Shown: positions 18,614 through 30,069 of the stretch, in pieces
Numbering within the stretch: position 1 is the first letter of the stretch
Layout of the letters: every line of letters starts with the position of its first letter
Assembly: GCA_016929955.1 (NCBI GenBank)
Contig: JAFGHU010000073.1
Location: 1-51,862, forward strand
Source: Bacteroidales bacterium
GTDB taxonomy: Bacteria > Bacteroidota > Bacteroidia > Bacteroidales > UBA12170
Direction of reading: 5' to 3'
DNA length: 51,862 nucleotides
Notes under the pieces: model-generated
Told to the model about the DNA's origin: nothing
Seen by the model: the letters and a program-made list of their open reading frames with translations, nothing else
The model's database searches: none
Made by a program: the position numbers and the translations under genes

Positions 18614-18904
18614 ATTAATCCTGCATATTAAGTCGGGTGTATTCTTCTAATGCTGCATAATCTTTAATTCAATAAGTCATAAATAATAAGATGCGTCCCA
18701 AAGTTAGTAAAAGCCTTTTTACGGCATGCGAAAAATGAGTATTTATTTGTTGGATGGCAATAAAAGGAAAAATCGGCTCAATTTATAATCGTTACAAATT
18801 AGCATATTTAGTTCAGAAAAAGGGGAATACAATTATCTTTATAGGCTAGAGCTGCAATAAAGTGTTTTTTTATTGTTGTTTTATTAATAAGCAAAAACAG
18901 ACCT

Positions 18905-19588
18905 ATGACACAGAAAGAAACCAGTCGAAGAGATTTCCTGAAAAAATTAGCCATCGGAGGTGGTGGCGTAGTTGTTTTAGGAAAATATCATTTCTTATTT
19001 GGAAATGAAGCCGCCAATGGAATCCTCAAAGCCATAGTTGTTGATTTTGATAAATGTACGGGTTGCAGAACCTGCGAAACGGTTTGTTCTGCTTTTCATC
19101 ATCCTGTCGAAATTAATGGCGAATATTTAAATGGTTTAGGAAATCCAAAATTGGGTAATATTCAGGTTTATCATTTTAATCCTGATGTTGATATACCTAG
19201 TGTTTGCGCCAATTGTCCAGACACGCCCTGCGTAAATGCTTGTCCGGTAAATGCGGATCCTAATGCACTTATAAAACCCATTTTTCGAGATGAGCAAACT
19301 CAAGCCATTCGAACAAATCATTCCGTTTGCATCAGTTGTGGTTCTTGTGCCGCCGCTTGTGAGGGTGAACGTACGGGTGTTATAAAAATGAATCCTATTA
19401 CCAATCATCCACAACATATCTGTGATCATTGCGGAGGAGATCCACAATGCGTTAAAAATTGTCCTTTTGGTGCCTTATCGTTTAGAGAAGCGGATGTAAG
19501 CAGGGCTTATTTTGGTTTGTCGCCGGAAGAAATTGCCGAAGAATTATTTGAACGTTATTATGCAGGAGAGGAGGTGATCAATGGATAA
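18905..19588 (+). CDS. Tat-signal 4Fe-4S ferredoxin-type electron transfer protein
   Basis: SRRDFLKKLAIGGGGVVVLG twin-arginine signal; clusters CTGCRTCETVC, CANCPDTPCVNACP, CISCGSCAAAC, CDHCGGDPQCVKNCP. Confidence 0.92.
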   Translation: MTQKETSRRDFLKKLAIGGGGVVVLGKYHFLFGNEAANGILKAIVVDFDKCTGCRTCETVCSAFHHPVEINGEYLNGLGNPKLGNIQVYHFNPDVDIPSVCANCPDTPCVNACPVNADPNALIKPIFRDEQTQAIRTNHSVCISCGSCAAACEGERTGVIKMNPITNHPQHICDHCGGDPQCVKNCPFGALSFREADVSRAYFGLSPEEIAEELFERYYAGEEVING

Positions 19589-21389
19589 GATTTGGGGACA
19601 ATATGGAGTTTTATTAGATGTAAATCTAACAACGAAGGAAATTAAAAAAACAGCGATACCCAAGGATGATTTAAAGCATTATCTTGGTGGTCGTGGATTA
19701 GGAATGAAAATATTATGGGATAGGATAAAAGAACCCGGACTCGATGCTTTTTCGCCCGAAAATCCATTATTATTTATGCCCGGGCCATTCAGTGGTTTGC
19801 CTATTCCTTCTTCATCGCGTACAACGATTGTAACAAAATCGCCGCGTACATCACCCATAAATAAAAAATTCGAGCATTCATCTACCATTTCCTATGCCAA
19901 TATGGGCGGGTTTTTTGGACCGGAAATTAAGTATGCCGGCTACGATGGAATTGTAATTACCGGAAAGGCAAGTGCTCCGGTTTATCTGCTTATTGAAGAT
20001 GATAAAGTGGTACTTAAAAGTGCGCGCTCCTATTGGGGAATGGGAACCGATAGTTTCGATAAAATATTAATCGAAAAATACGGTAAAGAATACCAGTCGT
20101 GCTATATAGGTCAGGGTGGCGAAAATCAGGTTTTATATGCTAGCGTTATCAATACAGCAGCACGTGCGGCCGGCCGTGGCGGCGTAGGAGCTGTTATGGG
20201 CTCTAAAAATTTAAAAGCCATAGTAGTTAAAGGCACACAGCAGCCCAATTTGGCTAAACATAAAGAATATCTTGATTTATTGGCTAAAGCTAGGAATGCA
20301 TTTCGCGAAGATATAGAAGGCGTTGAATATTGGCGTTCGGGAGGGACGGCACATGCACTCGAAAGTTCGAGCAATAATGGCACTATGGCCGTAAGAAATT
20401 ACCGCGAAGGCACTTTCAAAGAAATAGAAATGATCAATACCAAAGCGGCAAGAACTCAAATTTGGAAACGTGATTTTGCATGTTTTTCTTGTCAACTTGC
20501 CTGCAAAAAAAGCGGCTTTGCTAAAGGAGCTTATGGTGGTGTTGTTCACGATGGGCCGGAATACGAAACCGGAACTATGGTTGGAGCCAATCTTTTAATT
20601 TCTGACTTAGCAGGGCTGAACAAGATAATCAGTATTTGCGACGATTATGGAATTGATATAATTACGACAGGTGGTGTGCTTGGTTTTTTGATGGAGGCAC
20701 GCGAAAAAGAAATGATTGATCTCGACTATTTGGATGGAATCGATTTAACCTGGGGAAATGTGGATGCTTCAATCGAGATGATTCATAAAATTGTCAGAAA
20801 AGAAGGCATCGGGAAATTGGCCTCGCAAGGTGTAAAAGCTTTGGCTGAAGATATTGGACAAGGGTCAGATGAATTTGCAATTCATGTAAAAGGCCACGAA
20901 TTGGCGGCCTGGAATGTAAATACACGCGCAGAACGGATGATGATTACTTATGGAACTGCAAATCGTGGAGCATGTCATCTCAATAGTTCAAGCCCTAGTC
21001 GCCAAAACCACAACGCAATGCAAGATTCTTTAGGTGCGTGTAGCTTTGCCGGAAGTTGGTATAGAGGAGAAATTTCCTACCGTCATTTTATTGAAGTAAT
21101 TACCGGTATTGAGCACACAGAAGAGGAGTTTGCTCAAATTGGTGAGCGTATTTTTAATTTGGAAAAAATGTTCAACTACCGCGAAGGTTTTACGCGCATT
21201 GACGATAAAATGCCGGAACGCTTTTTTAAAGATGCGCATACTTACGGAAAAGGAGAAGGCGTTTTGGCAACACACGACGATTTTAATCAATGGATAGAAG
21301 CTTATTATAAAGAGCGTGGATGGGCTTTGGAAACAAGTAAACCTAGTCGCGAAAAGCTGGTTGAACTGGGCTTGGAGTTTACAGCCTAA
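19581..21389 (+). CDS. Aldehyde:ferredoxin oxidoreductase family protein (tungsten/molybdenum bis-pterin)
   Basis: LGGRGLGMKILWDRI, GPFSGLPIPSSSRTTIVTKSPRT, AARAAGRGGVGAVMGSKNLKAIVVKG, CFSCQLACKK, DSLGACSFA; overlaps the upstream Fe-S gene by 8 bp. Confidence 0.93.
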   Translation: MDKIWGQYGVLLDVNLTTKEIKKTAIPKDDLKHYLGGRGLGMKILWDRIKEPGLDAFSPENPLLFMPGPFSGLPIPSSSRTTIVTKSPRTSPINKKFEHSSTISYANMGGFFGPEIKYAGYDGIVITGKASAPVYLLIEDDKVVLKSARSYWGMGTDSFDKILIEKYGKEYQSCYIGQGGENQVLYASVINTAARAAGRGGVGAVMGSKNLKAIVVKGTQQPNLAKHKEYLDLLAKARNAFREDIEGVEYWRSGGTAHALESSSNNGTMAVRNYREGTFKEIEMINTKAARTQIWKRDFACFSCQLACKKSGFAKGAYGGVVHDGPEYETGTMVGANLLISDLAGLNKIISICDDYGIDIITTGGVLGFLMEAREKEMIDLDYLDGIDLTWGNVDASIEMIHKIVRKEGIGKLASQGVKALAEDIGQGSDEFAIHVKGHELAAWNVNTRAERMMITYGTANRGACHLNSSSPSRQNHNAMQDSLGACSFAGSWYRGEISYRHFIEVITGIEHTEEEFAQIGERIFNLEKMFNYREGFTRIDDKMPERFFKDAHTYGKGEGVLATHDDFNQWIEAYYKERGWALETSKPSREKLVELGLEFTA

Positions 21390-21446
21390 CCCTGAGTTAC
21401 GCCGTATTTTTTGATCTAAATTAGTAGTATAAAGCTAAAGTTTTGA

Positions 21447-23000
<1,554 letters not shown>

Positions 23001-23020
23001 TTTTACTCAAAATTGCTAAA

Positions 23021-25012
23021 ATGATTAAAAAATGGTTTAGTCTTTTCGGACTGCTTTTACTTTTCAATAGCTTCGGTTTTGCACAGCAAAATACTGATGT
23101 ATTGCTTAGTGTAGGCGATGAAAAAGTAGTTGCGGAAGATTTTTGGGCCATTTATCAGAAAAACAGCAAAATACAAGGGAAGGCCGAAAAAACCAGTTTA
23201 AAAGAATACCTCGATTTGTATATCAACTTTAAACTTAAAGTTAAGGAAGCCAAAGATGCTAAAATGGATACAGCTCAGGCATTTATCAATGAGCTTGAAG
23301 GTTATCGAAAGCAACTTGCCAAACCGTATTTGGTTGTTCAAGAGCTAAACGACGAAACGGTATATCAGCTTTACCAAAGAATGCAAAACAATGTAAGAGC
23401 AAGTCATATTTTGATTCGATTACCCGAAAATCCAATGCCACAAGATACTTTGGCCGCTTTTCAAATGGCGATACAAATTCGGGATGAAATTCAAAAAGGA
23501 AAATATAGTTTTGCAGAGGCTGCAGAAATCTATTCGGAAGATCCATCTGCGCGTGATACAGAAATGGAAAATGGTCGACCCGGTCGTTTGGGAAATAAAG
23601 GCGATTTAGGCTATTTTGGTGTTTTTGATATGGTTTATTCTTTTGAAGAAGCCGTGTATTCTTTGCAGATTGGTGAGATTTCGAAACCTGTTAGAACACG
23701 ATTTGGTTATCATTTGATTTACTTAAGCGATAAGATTCCGGCAATTGGCGAAGTAGAAGTCGCCCATATTTTTATAAAAAAATCGCCATCGGCCGAAATA
23801 GATTCAGCGAAATTAAAAATAGATGCCATTTATAAGCAGCTTCAGGATGGCAAAGCTTTTGATACGCTCGCAAAAGCTTATTCCGACGATAAAGGTTCGA
23901 GTTCTAAAGGAGGTCTTTTACCTAAGTTTGGAGCCAATAGAATGGTTCCGGAGTTTATCTCAACGTTGTCTAAGATGCAGATTGGCGCTATTTCCAAGCC
24001 TATAAAAACGAGTTTTGGCTGGCATATCATACAATTTATCGATCAAGATCCCATCAAAGATTTTGAGCAATCAAAAGCAGAAATTAAGGAAAAGCTAAAA
24101 AGAGATGTCCGCTCGCATAAGGGCGAACAAGCAAAAATAGCGCAGATTAAGAAAGAAGAAAATTTTAAAGAATATCCTGAGAATAGAGAAGAAGCCAATA
24201 GACTTATAACGGTTGATTTTTACGCCAAAGATTTTCGTTTAAAAGGTATGGAAAGCCATGTCAAACCGCTTTTTTCTATTCGGCAGAAAGTGTATACACA
24301 ATACGATTTTTTAAAATTCTTTGCTGAGAATAAAAAAACGCAAGTGCCTTCAAGCCTTCAAACGGTTATAGAAGACAGCTATAAAGCTTTTGTTGATAAG
24401 AGCTGTTTGGAGTTTGAAGAGCAGCATTTGCAAGAAAAATATCCGGAATACCGAATCATTCTAAACGAATATCGCGAAGGCATTTTATTGTTTGATTTAA
24501 TGGATAAAAAAGTTTGGTCGAAAGCAAGTTCGGATAGTTTGGGCTTAATGCAATATTTTAATAAAAACAGAAAGAAATATAGGTGGGAAAAACGTGCTCA
24601 ACTTGTTGTTTTTAAAACAAATGATAAAGAAAAATTAGCAAAAATTGAGCAAGCCTATCAACCTGGAAAACCGGAAGTTGATATTATCAATAGCCTTAAG
24701 CAAGACAGCTTGAATCCAATACCTATTGAACATTTGCTTGTAGAGTCCGGAAAAACAGTTTACGATCAATATAAATGGAAAAAAGGTGCTGTCGTTCAGT
24801 TGATTGATGAAAATGGCGAACAACAAGGTTTGATTTATTTTAGCGCTATTTTGCCTAAAACAGATAAAGAATTAAACGAAACAAGAGGAAAAGTAATAGC
24901 TGATTATCAAAATTACTTAGAAAAATTATGGCTCAAGGATTTAAAACATCGGTATAAAGTACGCGTAAACAAAAAGGTTTATCGTAAACTAAAAGCACGT
25001 GAGAAATTATGA
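23021..25012 (+). CDS. Peptidylprolyl isomerase with two parvulin-type domains
   Basis: Signal peptide; RASHILIRLPENP...YFGVFDMVYSFEEAVYSLQIGEISKPVRTRFGYHLIYL and VAHIFIKKSP...SFGWHIIQF. Confidence 0.9.
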   Translation: MIKKWFSLFGLLLLFNSFGFAQQNTDVLLSVGDEKVVAEDFWAIYQKNSKIQGKAEKTSLKEYLDLYINFKLKVKEAKDAKMDTAQAFINELEGYRKQLAKPYLVVQELNDETVYQLYQRMQNNVRASHILIRLPENPMPQDTLAAFQMAIQIRDEIQKGKYSFAEAAEIYSEDPSARDTEMENGRPGRLGNKGDLGYFGVFDMVYSFEEAVYSLQIGEISKPVRTRFGYHLIYLSDKIPAIGEVEVAHIFIKKSPSAEIDSAKLKIDAIYKQLQDGKAFDTLAKAYSDDKGSSSKGGLLPKFGANRMVPEFISTLSKMQIGAISKPIKTSFGWHIIQFIDQDPIKDFEQSKAEIKEKLKRDVRSHKGEQAKIAQIKKEENFKEYPENREEANRLITVDFYAKDFRLKGMESHVKPLFSIRQKVYTQYDFLKFFAENKKTQVPSSLQTVIEDSYKAFVDKSCLEFEEQHLQEKYPEYRIILNEYREGILLFDLMDKKVWSKASSDSLGLMQYFNKNRKKYRWEKRAQLVVFKTNDKEKLAKIEQAYQPGKPEVDIINSLKQDSLNPIPIEHLLVESGKTVYDQYKWKKGAVVQLIDENGEQQGLIYFSAILPKTDKELNETRGKVIADYQNYLEKLWLKDLKHRYKVRVNKKVYRKLKAREKL

Positions 25013-25869
25013 AAGGAAAAACACGGTCATTTATAAGTTTGTTTTTTTTATTAAGCCTTTTCGCTTGTAATTCAAATGGTATTGACGAAAATGATGTGGT
25101 TTTGGCTCGCGTTGACGATCATTATTTAAAGTATTCTGATATAGGAAGTTATATTGCTCCCGGAACAAGCCCCAACGATTCCTTACAATTGGTTCAGAGT
25201 TTTGTTAATTCATGGGTTCGCAACGAAATTTTAGTGCAGCATGCTGCAAATAACCTTCCTGATAGCTTGAAAAATTTTGATAAACAGTTAGCCGAATACC
25301 GTAATTCCTTATTACTTTTTCAGTTTAAAAAATTGTATGTCGATCAGCAGTTGGATACAGAGGTAACAGATATAGAAATAGAGGAGTATTATCAGCAACA
25401 TATCAATGATTTTGAACTGAAAGAAAGTATTGTGCAGTTTAGTTTTGTGCAGATGGAAGAAAATTCGCCGCAGTTGGAAATGGCTCGCGATTTGTTTAAA
25501 AATCTGGATGATACCAGCACCGAAAAACTCAGTATAGAAAATTTTTGTGTTGAATATGGCGTGGATTATTTTATCGACGACGAGAAATGGATTCTTTTTA
25601 ACGATTTATTAGCCAAGATTCCGATAACAACTTATAATAAAGCGGTTTTTCTTCGCAACAATCGTTTTGTAGAGTTTAAGGATAAACCCTATGTTTATTT
25701 CCTTTATATCAAAGGGTTTAAAGTGGCCGACGAATTATCACCTTTGGAATTTGAAAAGGAGAAGATTAGAAAAATAATAGTAAACAAGCGAAAAGTTATT
25801 TTAATTGAAAATATGGAAAATGCACTGTTCGAACGGGCATTTCAGCAAAAGAACTTTGAGATCTATTAA
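25009..25869 (+). CDS. SurA N-domain-like lipoprotein lacking an evident parvulin domain
   Basis: Lipobox LSLFACNS; DENDVVLARVDDHYLKYSDIGSYI chaperone N-domain-like; 4-bp overlap with the upstream gene. Confidence 0.7.
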   Translation: MKGKTRSFISLFFLLSLFACNSNGIDENDVVLARVDDHYLKYSDIGSYIAPGTSPNDSLQLVQSFVNSWVRNEILVQHAANNLPDSLKNFDKQLAEYRNSLLLFQFKKLYVDQQLDTEVTDIEIEEYYQQHINDFELKESIVQFSFVQMEENSPQLEMARDLFKNLDDTSTEKLSIENFCVEYGVDYFIDDEKWILFNDLLAKIPITTYNKAVFLRNNRFVEFKDKPYVYFLYIKGFKVADELSPLEFEKEKIRKIIVNKRKVILIENMENALFERAFQQKNFEIY

Positions 25870-25932
25870 AAAACAACTACTAATAGGAATATTGTCTTAA
25901 TTTTGGCAGCTATCCGCAAATGAATAATAAAT

Positions 25933-27297
25933 ATGATGAAAAAAACTTTTTCAGTACTTACATTGAGCTTTATAATGAGCCTGCTTGCTCTGGGTCAAGA
26001 GATTGATCAAAAACCACAAACAATTCTTGATGAGGTTGTTGCAGTTGTTGGGAAAAATATTATCCTCCAATCCGATGTCGAAACACAATATCTGCAATAC
26101 CGTATGCAAGGATATATCGAAGGAAGCTCGTCTACTATAAAATGCGATATATTAAAAGAATTGGTTTTCCAGAAACTACTTTTAAATCAGGCGGATATCG
26201 ACAGTATTGTAGTTAGTCCGGTTCAGGTGGAGCAAGAGTTGGATCGTAGGTTCAGGTATTATATTTCGCAATTTGGAAGTCAGGAAAAACTGGAAGAATA
26301 TTACCATAAGTCCGTAGATCAGTTTAAAGAAGAAATGCGTGAAATTATTGCTGATCAGATTGTTCAGCAAGACGTACAGCAAGAAATAACCAAGAATGTT
26401 ACGATAACGCCCAAAGAGATAAAAGTTTTTTATAAAGAGATTTTGCAGGATAGTTTGCCATTAATCAATACTGCCTACCAGGTTGCAGAGATAGTGAAAA
26501 AGCCACCCATTTCAGCCGCCGAAAAATTAGCAGTTAAAGAAAAACTGTTGAATTTAAGAACACGTATTCTTAAAGGCGAAAACTTTGCTACATTGGCCAT
26601 TTTGTATTCCGAAGATCCCGGATCTGCAAAAAAAGGAGGAGAATTAGGCATGTACGGTAGAGGTGAGCTTTACCCTGAATTTGAAACAGCCGCTTTTGGT
26701 TTAAAAGAAGGAGAAATTTCGGGCATTGTCGAAACGGAAGCCGGCTATCATATCATCCAAATGATTGAAAAGAAAGGCGATTTTGTAAATGTTCGTCATA
26801 TTTTGCTACGCCCTAAAATTTCGCCCTATGCCCTTCAGGAAGCCGCAACTTTTTTAGATAGTATTCAAGATTTGATTGTAAAAGATAGCATCACATTTAA
26901 AGATGCAGCATTAAAATTTTCGGATGAGCAGAACCGTTTTAGTGGCGGATTTATTATCAACCAGAAAACGGGCAATGCTATGTTTCAGGCCGAAGATCTC
27001 GATCCTAAAGTTTTTTATGTAATCGATAAGATGCAGGTCGGTCAGGTTTCTAAGGCGATTTCCTATACCACAATCAAAAACCAAGAAGCCTATCGGTTGC
27101 TCAAGTTGGTTAAAAAAGTGCCAGCGCATAAAGCCAATATGATTCAAGATTATGATATTATTCAGAAAGCAGCTATTAATAAAAAGAAACAAGCGGTAAT
27201 TGATGAGTGGGTAAAGGAAAGAGCGGCAAAAACATATATTCACATCAACGATAAATTTAGCAATTGTTCATATTTTGATGCATGGCAATCAAAATAA
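25933..27297 (+). CDS. SurA-like periplasmic chaperone/peptidylprolyl isomerase
   Basis: ILDEVVAVVGKNIILQSDVETQ; ILYSEDPGSAKKGGELGMYGRGELYPEFETAAFGLKEGEISGIVETEAGYHIIQ; second parvulin-like region VNVRHILLRP. Confidence 0.9.
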   Translation: MMKKTFSVLTLSFIMSLLALGQEIDQKPQTILDEVVAVVGKNIILQSDVETQYLQYRMQGYIEGSSSTIKCDILKELVFQKLLLNQADIDSIVVSPVQVEQELDRRFRYYISQFGSQEKLEEYYHKSVDQFKEEMREIIADQIVQQDVQQEITKNVTITPKEIKVFYKEILQDSLPLINTAYQVAEIVKKPPISAAEKLAVKEKLLNLRTRILKGENFATLAILYSEDPGSAKKGGELGMYGRGELYPEFETAAFGLKEGEISGIVETEAGYHIIQMIEKKGDFVNVRHILLRPKISPYALQEAATFLDSIQDLIVKDSITFKDAALKFSDEQNRFSGGFIINQKTGNAMFQAEDLDPKVFYVIDKMQVGQVSKAISYTTIKNQEAYRLLKLVKKVPAHKANMIQDYDIIQKAAINKKKQAVIDEWVKERAAKTYIHINDKFSNCSYFDAWQSK

Positions 27298-27312
27298 TTG
27301 CGCCACGTTTAG

Positions 27313-27897
27313 ATGCTTAATATAGAACAGATAAGCCCGGATATTCCAGAGTCTTTTACTGTTCCTGCCATGCTTTTATTGGCAGGTGCAGGACAAAATG
27401 TGGGGAAAACTACCTTCGCCGTAAATAGCATCAGGCACTTAAAGAAAAAGGGTTTAACGGTATATGGTTTAAAAATAACCCCTCATTTTCATACGGATGA
27501 GCCCGATCATATGTTAATTAAAACGGCCGACTATCAAGTGTCCCTAGAGAAGCATCGGGATGGGAAAAAGGACAGCTCCCGAATGTTGAAGGCAGGTGCA
27601 GATGAGGTGTTTTTTGTTCAAACACTTTCTGATTCTGCTCTGGCGAAAGTGTTTGATTTTGTTCGCCGTATGGCCGATGAAAAAGTAATATGGGTTTGCG
27701 AATCGGGTGGTTTGCGATCTGTAGTAAAGCCTGGCTTGTTCCTTTATTTTAAATTGAAAGATGCAGAGCCCCAAAAAGCTTCAGCTAAACGATTAATGCC
27801 TTTGGCCGATCGAATTGTACAATTTGACGGAACGGACTTTGATTTTTCGGCAGAACAAATTGATTTTGTCAAGCATCGATTTATAATCAAACAATAG
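27313..27897 (+). CDS. P-loop NTPase, MobB-like
   Basis: LLLAGAGQNVGKTTFAVNSIRHLKKKGLTVYGLKITPH resembles molybdopterin-guanine dinucleotide biosynthesis MobB P-loop. Confidence 0.55.
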   Translation: MLNIEQISPDIPESFTVPAMLLLAGAGQNVGKTTFAVNSIRHLKKKGLTVYGLKITPHFHTDEPDHMLIKTADYQVSLEKHRDGKKDSSRMLKAGADEVFFVQTLSDSALAKVFDFVRRMADEKVIWVCESGGLRSVVKPGLFLYFKLKDAEPQKASAKRLMPLADRIVQFDGTDFDFSAEQIDFVKHRFIIKQ

Positions 27898-28462
27898 CTT
27901 CGCTTAACCAGTTCCAAATCATAGTTTTACCCTTTGGTGTTAGTATGGATTCGGGGTGGAATTGGACACCTTTGATATTGTATTTTCTATGGCGTATCGC
28001 CATAATAATTCCCATTTCGCTGCGTGCAACTATCTCTAAATCAGTTGGAAAATCCCCATCGGAAACGGCCCAACTGTGGTATAATCCTACTTGAAAATGA
28101 TCATCTATTGATCTGAATATCGAATCGGTTTTTAATACATTTGTTTTTCGGGCAATGCCATGTACGGGTTGATTCAAATTAAATAATTTTGCTCCAAAAT
28201 ATTCAGCGATGGCATGATGGCCCAGGCAAACACCTAAAATTGGTTTCGAGCTTGCGTATCGATCGATAATTTCCATCATTAAACCTGCTTCAGATGGAAG
28301 TCCGGGGCCGGGTGATAGCATAATCTTATCGTAGTGTTTAATGGTGTCTAAATCGATTTTATCGTTTTTGATAATATCGAGTTTTTGTACACCAAATTGC
28401 ACAATCAATTGTTTCAAATTATGAGTAAAAGAATCGTAATTATCGAGTAAAAGTACTTTCAT
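27887..28462 (-). CDS. pabA: Aminodeoxychorismate/anthranilate synthase glutamine amidotransferase component
   Basis: LLLDNYDSFTHNL, MLSPGPGLP, GVCLGHHAIAEYFGA, VQFHPESILTPKG. Confidence 0.9.
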   Translation of the reverse strand: MKVLLLDNYDSFTHNLKQLIVQFGVQKLDIIKNDKIDLDTIKHYDKIMLSPGPGLPSEAGLMMEIIDRYASSKPILGVCLGHHAIAEYFGAKLFNLNQPVHGIARKTNVLKTDSIFRSIDDHFQVGLYHSWAVSDGDFPTDLEIVARSEMGIIMAIRHRKYNIKGVQFHPESILTPKGKTMIWNWLSEAIV

Positions 28463-28475
28463 CTAAAGCAATTTT

Positions 28476-28483
28476 TATCTTTG
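28476..28483 (+). promoter_or_regulatory. -7 element TATCTTTG upstream of pabB
   Basis: TAnnTTTG match 16 nt before the ATG. Confidence 0.55.
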
Positions 28484-28499
28484 CAATACTATAAAATTT

Positions 28500-29489
28500 A
28501 TGGGGATTATGCTGCAGAAATCAGAAGCGATTGATAAAATGAATGCACTCGGAAAAGCGCGTGTCCCTTTTCTCTTTGTCATCGACTTTTTAGCCGAAAA
28601 TAGTTTGGTCTTGCCCTTGGATGAAATAAAGTCCGATGAGCTGTTGTATGCCCTTGGCGACAAAACAAATGCTCCGGCACTTGCTGATCACACAATAGAG
28701 GAGCATTTGCAATTTGCTAAATATCCTATACGTTTTAAGCAGTATCAAAAGGCGTTTGCACACGTCAAAAAGAATCTCGATTTCGGAAATACGTATTTGA
28801 TTAACCTTACACAAGCAACGCCTATTAGCATAAACAGAACAAGTAAAACGATTTTTTATCAGGCTAAAGCAAATTATAAATTATGGTTGAAAGATCGGTT
28901 TGTCGTTTTTTCGCCGGAAACCTTTGTTCGAATCGCTGATGGAAAAATTGCCTCTTTTCCGATGAAAGGAACAATAGATGCCAAATTACCAGATGCCGAA
29001 AAGCAAATCCTTAATGATTCTAAAGAAACGGCAGAACACAATACGATAGTCGATTTAATCCGCAACGATTTAAGTATTTTGGCAACAAATGTGTATGTAA
29101 AACGCTTTCGTTATATCGATCGCATAAAAACAAATCAGAAAGATTTGCTACAAGTTTGTTCTGAAATAGAAGGCGATATAGCCGATGATTTTTTCGATGA
29201 ATTGGGCACACACTTTTTTAAAATACTACCTGCAGGATCCATTAGCGGAGCTCCGAAGAAAAAAACAGTGGAGATTATTTTAGAGGCAGAAGCGTACGAT
29301 CGGGGATTTTATACCGGTGTTTTTGGGGTATTTGATGGGGAGCGTTTGGATAGCGCGGTGATGATACGCTTTATTGAAGAAAAAAAACAGGAAATGCTGT
29401 TTAAAAGCGGAGGTGGAATTACTACATTTAGCGAAGCAAAAAAAGAATATAACGAATTGATAGACAAGGTGTATGTCCCAATTTATTGA
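28500..29489 (+). CDS. pabB: Aminodeoxychorismate synthase component I
   Basis: SFPMKGTIDA, AEHNTIVDLIRNDLSIL, LPAGSISGAPKKKTVEII, YTGVFGVFDG chorismate-binding motifs. Confidence 0.92.
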   Translation: MGIMLQKSEAIDKMNALGKARVPFLFVIDFLAENSLVLPLDEIKSDELLYALGDKTNAPALADHTIEEHLQFAKYPIRFKQYQKAFAHVKKNLDFGNTYLINLTQATPISINRTSKTIFYQAKANYKLWLKDRFVVFSPETFVRIADGKIASFPMKGTIDAKLPDAEKQILNDSKETAEHNTIVDLIRNDLSILATNVYVKRFRYIDRIKTNQKDLLQVCSEIEGDIADDFFDELGTHFFKILPAGSISGAPKKKTVEIILEAEAYDRGFYTGVFGVFDGERLDSAVMIRFIEEKKQEMLFKSGGGITTFSEAKKEYNELIDKVYVPIY

Positions 29490-30069
29490 AAGCATACGAA
29501 TTCTTAATGGAACGATTGAATTAAGCGATTATCATAACGATCGTTTTAATGCAACGCGTAAATCATTCTTTTGTGTAGATGAAGACATCGATTTAGTACA
29601 GTGTATTGCTATTCCAAAAGCCTTTCGAAAAGGGCTTGTAAAATGCAGAGTTTTATACGATTTGGCTATTTTGGACATGCAATTTGTTCATTATCAGGCG
29701 GCTCCCATTCGAACTTTGCAATTGGTTGATGCTTCGGTGAATTACGCGTATAAATTTGCCAATAGAGAGCAACTGAATGCCTTAAAAGCAAAAGCCAATT
29801 CAGCTGACGAAGTCTTAATTGTGAATAATGGAAAAGTAAGCGATACCTCATTTAGTAATATTCTATTTTATAAAAACGGACATTGGTTTACACCTGATTC
29901 TCCTTTATTGGCGGGAGTTCAGCGTGAGTTTTTGTTGAACAGGGGACAAATTGAAGAGTTGAGAATAAGCCCTCAAGAACTATCGCAATTCGAATCTTTT
30001 ATGCTTATTAATGCCATGTTGCCTTTTGATGAATCACGTGCATTACCCATTCAAAATATATTAAGCTGA
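29473..30069 (+). CDS. Class IV aminotransferase-like (aminodeoxychorismate lyase-like)
   Basis: KANSADEVLIVNNGKVSDTSFSNILFYKNGHWFTPDSPLLAGVQRE; overlaps pabB by 17 bp. Confidence 0.82.
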   Translation: MSQFIESIRILNGTIELSDYHNDRFNATRKSFFCVDEDIDLVQCIAIPKAFRKGLVKCRVLYDLAILDMQFVHYQAAPIRTLQLVDASVNYAYKFANREQLNALKAKANSADEVLIVNNGKVSDTSFSNILFYKNGHWFTPDSPLLAGVQREFLLNRGQIEELRISPQELSQFESFMLINAMLPFDESRALPIQNILS

